Source of the DNA: Bactericera cockerelli
Lineage: Eukaryota > Arthropoda > Insecta > Hemiptera > Triozidae
Assembly: GCA_024516035.1 (NCBI GenBank)
Contig: CM044963.1
Coordinates: 27,845,968 to 27,909,967, forward strand
Length of the DNA: 64,000 nt
Direction: 5' to 3'
Part shown: in pieces, positions 61,605-64,000 of the stretch
Position numbering within the stretch: the stretch's first letter is position 1
Layout of the letters: the number at the start of each line of letters is the position of its first letter
Notes under the pieces: model-generated
Databases searched by the model: none
Told to the model about the DNA's origin: nothing
Seen by the model: only the letters and a program-made list of their open reading frames with translations
Program-made: the position numbers and the translations under genes

Positions 61605-61868
61605 TGCCGCGTCGCGTTAATGGCACGTTGAATACATAAATTCATATGTAGTTACTAAAGTTAAGCAACGTCCAGCCAGGCTAGGACTTGTATGGGTGGC
61701 CATTCAGTTTCAAACTCTCGTGTTACAGGCTATTTCCGGCCCCACACAGCTGGGTAAGGTTTATTTGAGTAGCTGGTTTGTGAGTTTAAAGCGAATGGTG
61801 GGCGAAAGCCCCGTCATGATATATATGACCAATTGACCATGCAATTGAAAGCGACATTAAACCCAAAA
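61605..61868 (+). mobile_element. 5S rRNA-derived SINE, copy 2
   Basis: GGCACGTTGAATACATAAAT then ACTAAAGTTAAGCAACGTCC and GCCAGGCTAGGACTTGTATG GG retain more of the 5S body than copy 1. The tail has AGCTGGGTAAGG, GAGTAGCTGG, AAAGCGAATGGTGGGC and ends AGCGACATTAAACCC. Confidence 0.8.
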
Positions 61869-61914
61869 TGAAAAAAAACCAATTAGTTTGGTTTTAGTTA
61901 GTTATCATATTCGC

Positions 61915-62075
61915 GATAACCGACCTCAGTAGATTGATTGATAAGGTGGACTTGTAACCTGGAGGTCGGTGGTTCAAGTTCCGGTTTCAGCGTAGAATAA
62001 GTAAAGCAAATTTGAGTAGTTGTATAATATCACGAAAGTGATTAACACAAATACCTAGTATGATAACTTTCTTCT
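61915..62075 (+). mobile_element. SINE family E, copy 3
   Basis: ACCGACCTCAGTAGATTGAT head and GGAGGTCGGTGGTTCAAGTT box B. Forms an inverted pair with the next copy about 20 bp away. Confidence 0.8.
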
Positions 62076-62094
62076 TTCTTTTCTTTCACTTTCT

Positions 62095-62210
62095 CGATAT
62101 CACAAATAGTCACACTCACATTACTAAATCTTCGCTTGAATTCGGGACTTGAACCACCGACCTCCGGGTTCCAAGTCCGCCGCCCTATCGATCACGACAC
62201 TGAAGTCGGC
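62095..62210 (-). mobile_element. SINE family E, copy 4 (reversed)
   Basis: Reversed box B GACTTGAACCACCGACCTCC and reversed head GATCACGACACTGAAGTCGG. Confidence 0.8.
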
Positions 62211-62219
62211 AAATAGATT

Positions 62220-62585
62220 TTTTTTTTTTTTTTAATTGTTAGTTTTATTTACAATCTATAACATAGTGAAAATACAATAATTGTAACAAGTAAATATGAT
62301 GATTTGTACATGACTTGAAGGAGAAGATATCCATTGATATCACTCCACTAGGGCAAATAGATCAATAAAAAAACATGACATGTCTTTAGTTGAACCCGGA
62401 TCTACAGATTACAAGTCCACAAGTCAGCCACCTCACCTGCTGGTACAAATTACCCGACACCTTCCGTAGGTATACATAATATATATTAGGTGTTTGATGT
62501 GTCAGGGATAGGGGCCCAATGGCGTAGAGGGCCCGTATGTACTGTTCCGAGGATTTGTCTTAATCTCTGTGAACCTTCTTGACAT
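62220..62585. other. Poly(T) and unassigned DNA
   Basis: T15 at 62219-62234; a tRNA-like reversed B-box GTTGAACCCGGATCTACAGA near 62391 hints at another SINE fragment. Confidence 0.4.
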
Positions 62586-62589
62586 GCTG

Positions 62590-62735
62590 GAAGAGGCTAG
62601 AGAGAGAGGAAGAGAAAGAGAGAGAGAGAAAGAAAGAGAGAGAGAGTAAGAAAGAGAGAGAGAGTAAGAAAGAGAAAGAGATGGACAGAGAAAGAGTGTA
62701 TGTAGTGTGTGTGTGTGTGTGTGTGTGTGTGTAGG

Positions 62736-62769
<34 letters not shown>

Positions 62770-62945
62770 GCAGAGAAAGAGAGAGTGTGTGTGTGTGTGA
62801 GTGAGAGAGAGAGAGAAAGAGAGAAAGATAGTACGTATGTGTCTGAGAGAGTAAGAGAGAGAGAGTAAGTATGTGTGAGGGTGTGAAAGAGAGAGTAAGA
62901 GAAAGAGAGAAAGGGAGAGAAAGCTAGAAAGGTAAGAGAGAGGAG
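62590..62945. repeat. GA- and GT-rich microsatellite block
   Basis: GA-rich with two (GT)n runs (62706-62732, 62738-62754) and GAGAGTAAGAAAGAGAGAGA units. Confidence 0.9.
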
Positions 62946-63169
62946 AATAGAGATTATTTCCCATATATCCTGACTAAGCCGGGTGTAAAACTGAGGCAAA
63001 ACATTCTGAAATACAAACACTCTCTCTCTCTTTCTTATATCATATTATCTATCCTTAGAATGTAACTTAACTACCTATAGAAGTTAAACTTGACGAATAG
63101 GAGACTCTTTAAAATATTATTTTTGTTCAAATGAATAAAAGTATTCAATTCAATATTAAATCAGCTAAC

Positions 63170-63285
63170 CATCTGATACTACGGGATGGGCAAGCTATTA
63201 AACAGACCACGAGCGTCTACAGTGGCTCCTGTTTCATGGCTGCGAAATAAAAAAGACTGTGAAACATGCATCTTTTTTTTTTTAC
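63170..63285 (+). repeat. Dispersed repeat H, copy 2
   Basis: CTACGGGATGGGCAAGCTAT, GCGTCTACAGTGGCTCCTGT and GACTGTGAAACATGCAT correspond to 37608-37700. Confidence 0.6.
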
Positions 63286-63454
63286 CAGAGTACGTAGTCA
63301 ATCGTTTCACACAGTGCTTCCTACATACATTCTTCCATTGGAAGAAGCACCAAGGCTTTGTTATAATCAAAATAAAATTTAATATTTTCGAAAGAACGGC
63401 AGAAGCACGAAATGATAAATAGATCAGTTCTGTGCCCTCTTTAGCCATTCATTA

Positions 63455-64000
63455 CACCCTGTCTTGTTAATCCTCCTCCCATTCTCTTCCTCCTTCTCCT
63501 CTTCTTTCACCTCTTGCTCCTCCCCTTTCTACACCTCCTCTTATTCTCCTCCTCCTTCTTTCTTCTTCACCTCTTCTCCTCCTTCTACACCTCCTCCCAT
63601 TCTCCTCCTCCTTCTTTCTTCCTTCACTCTTCTTAACCTCTTTCCCTCCCTTTGTACACTTCCTCCCATTCTCCTCCTCCTTCTTCTCTTAATTCACCTT
63701 TTCTCCTCCCCTTTCTACACCTCCTCCCATTCTTTCCTCCTTCTTTCTTCCTTCACCTCTTCTTCTCCTCTTTCTACACCCTCCCATCTCCTCCTCCTTC
63801 TTTTCTTCCTTCACCTCCTTCTCCTCCTCTTCTAACCTCCTCCCATTCTCCTCCTCCCATTCTCCTCCTCCTTCATCTCCTTCTCTTTCTACACCACTCC
63901 ATTCTCCTCCTCCTTCATCTCCTCTCCTCCTCTTTCTACACTCCTCCATTCTCCTCCTCCTTCATCTCCTTCTCCTCCTCTTCTAACCCTCCCTTCTCCT
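63455..64000. repeat. CT-rich ~60-bp minisatellite, runs off the window
   Basis: Units of CACCTCCTCCCATTCTCCTC then CTCCTTCTTTCTTCCTTCAC, more regular from 63580 on. Confidence 0.9.

Overview
This is a stretch of a repeat-dense invertebrate nuclear genome. An arthropod, probably an insect, fits the Inr-type (TCAGT) promoter in an LTR, the clades of LINE present and the tRNA- and 5S-derived SINEs, but nothing fixes the species. There is no bacterial gene organisation. The window is mostly transposable elements, SINEs, foldback elements, minisatellites and long CT/GA tracts, with only a few candidate host exons. A 100-base N gap lies at 26755-26854, and the roughly 1 kb before it looks like unpolished read sequence.

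Region by region. 1-1334: CT tract, a SINE with a perfect 38-bp palindrome, a 132-bp MITE, another SINE and a (TAA)18 microsatellite. 1335-9561: two related LINEs of the restriction-like-endonuclease type, head to tail. The first sits inside a (TAA)n microsatellite, as Dong/R4 elements do, and carries a frameshift. The second has an intact ORF of about 1248 codons. 9.6-14.7 kb: SINEs, GA/CT tracts, a candidate 80-nt host exon, a 23-bp minisatellite and a Jockey-like LINE remnant. 15.5-26.7 kb: a CR1-like LINE (ORF1 with PHD finger; ORF2 with endonuclease and reverse transcriptase) split inside the RT domain by a 7.45-kb Ty3/gypsy LTR retrotransposon. The gypsy element has two LTRs, an ATAT target duplication, gag, an in-phase A-AAA-AAC slippery site, pol and a possible spliced third ORF.

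26.9-38 kb: three kinds of inverted-repeat structure, a dispersed repeat with one 5'-inverted copy, and on the minus strand a two-exon candidate gene for a 127-aa lysine-rich basic protein (30282-29040). Two orphan copies of its last exon lie inverted near 33 kb. 38-47 kb: minisatellites with 40-, 65-, 20-, 56-, 80- and 38-bp units, interspersed with SINEs. 47-53 kb: SINEs, dispersed repeats, a second foldback element with the same ends as the one at 36.5 kb, and a hAT-type MITE with an 8-bp target duplication. 53-64 kb: CT/GA tracts, a tandemly duplicated segment carrying a MITE, an apparent new 1.6-kb DNA transposon (59302-60920) with coding remains, a 5S-derived SINE, an inverted SINE pair and a CT-rich end.

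The genes do not form pathways. The relationships visible are parasitic ones: elements nested in elements, SINEs that combine different RNA heads with a shared tail, and repeats expanded next to SINE and LINE fragments.
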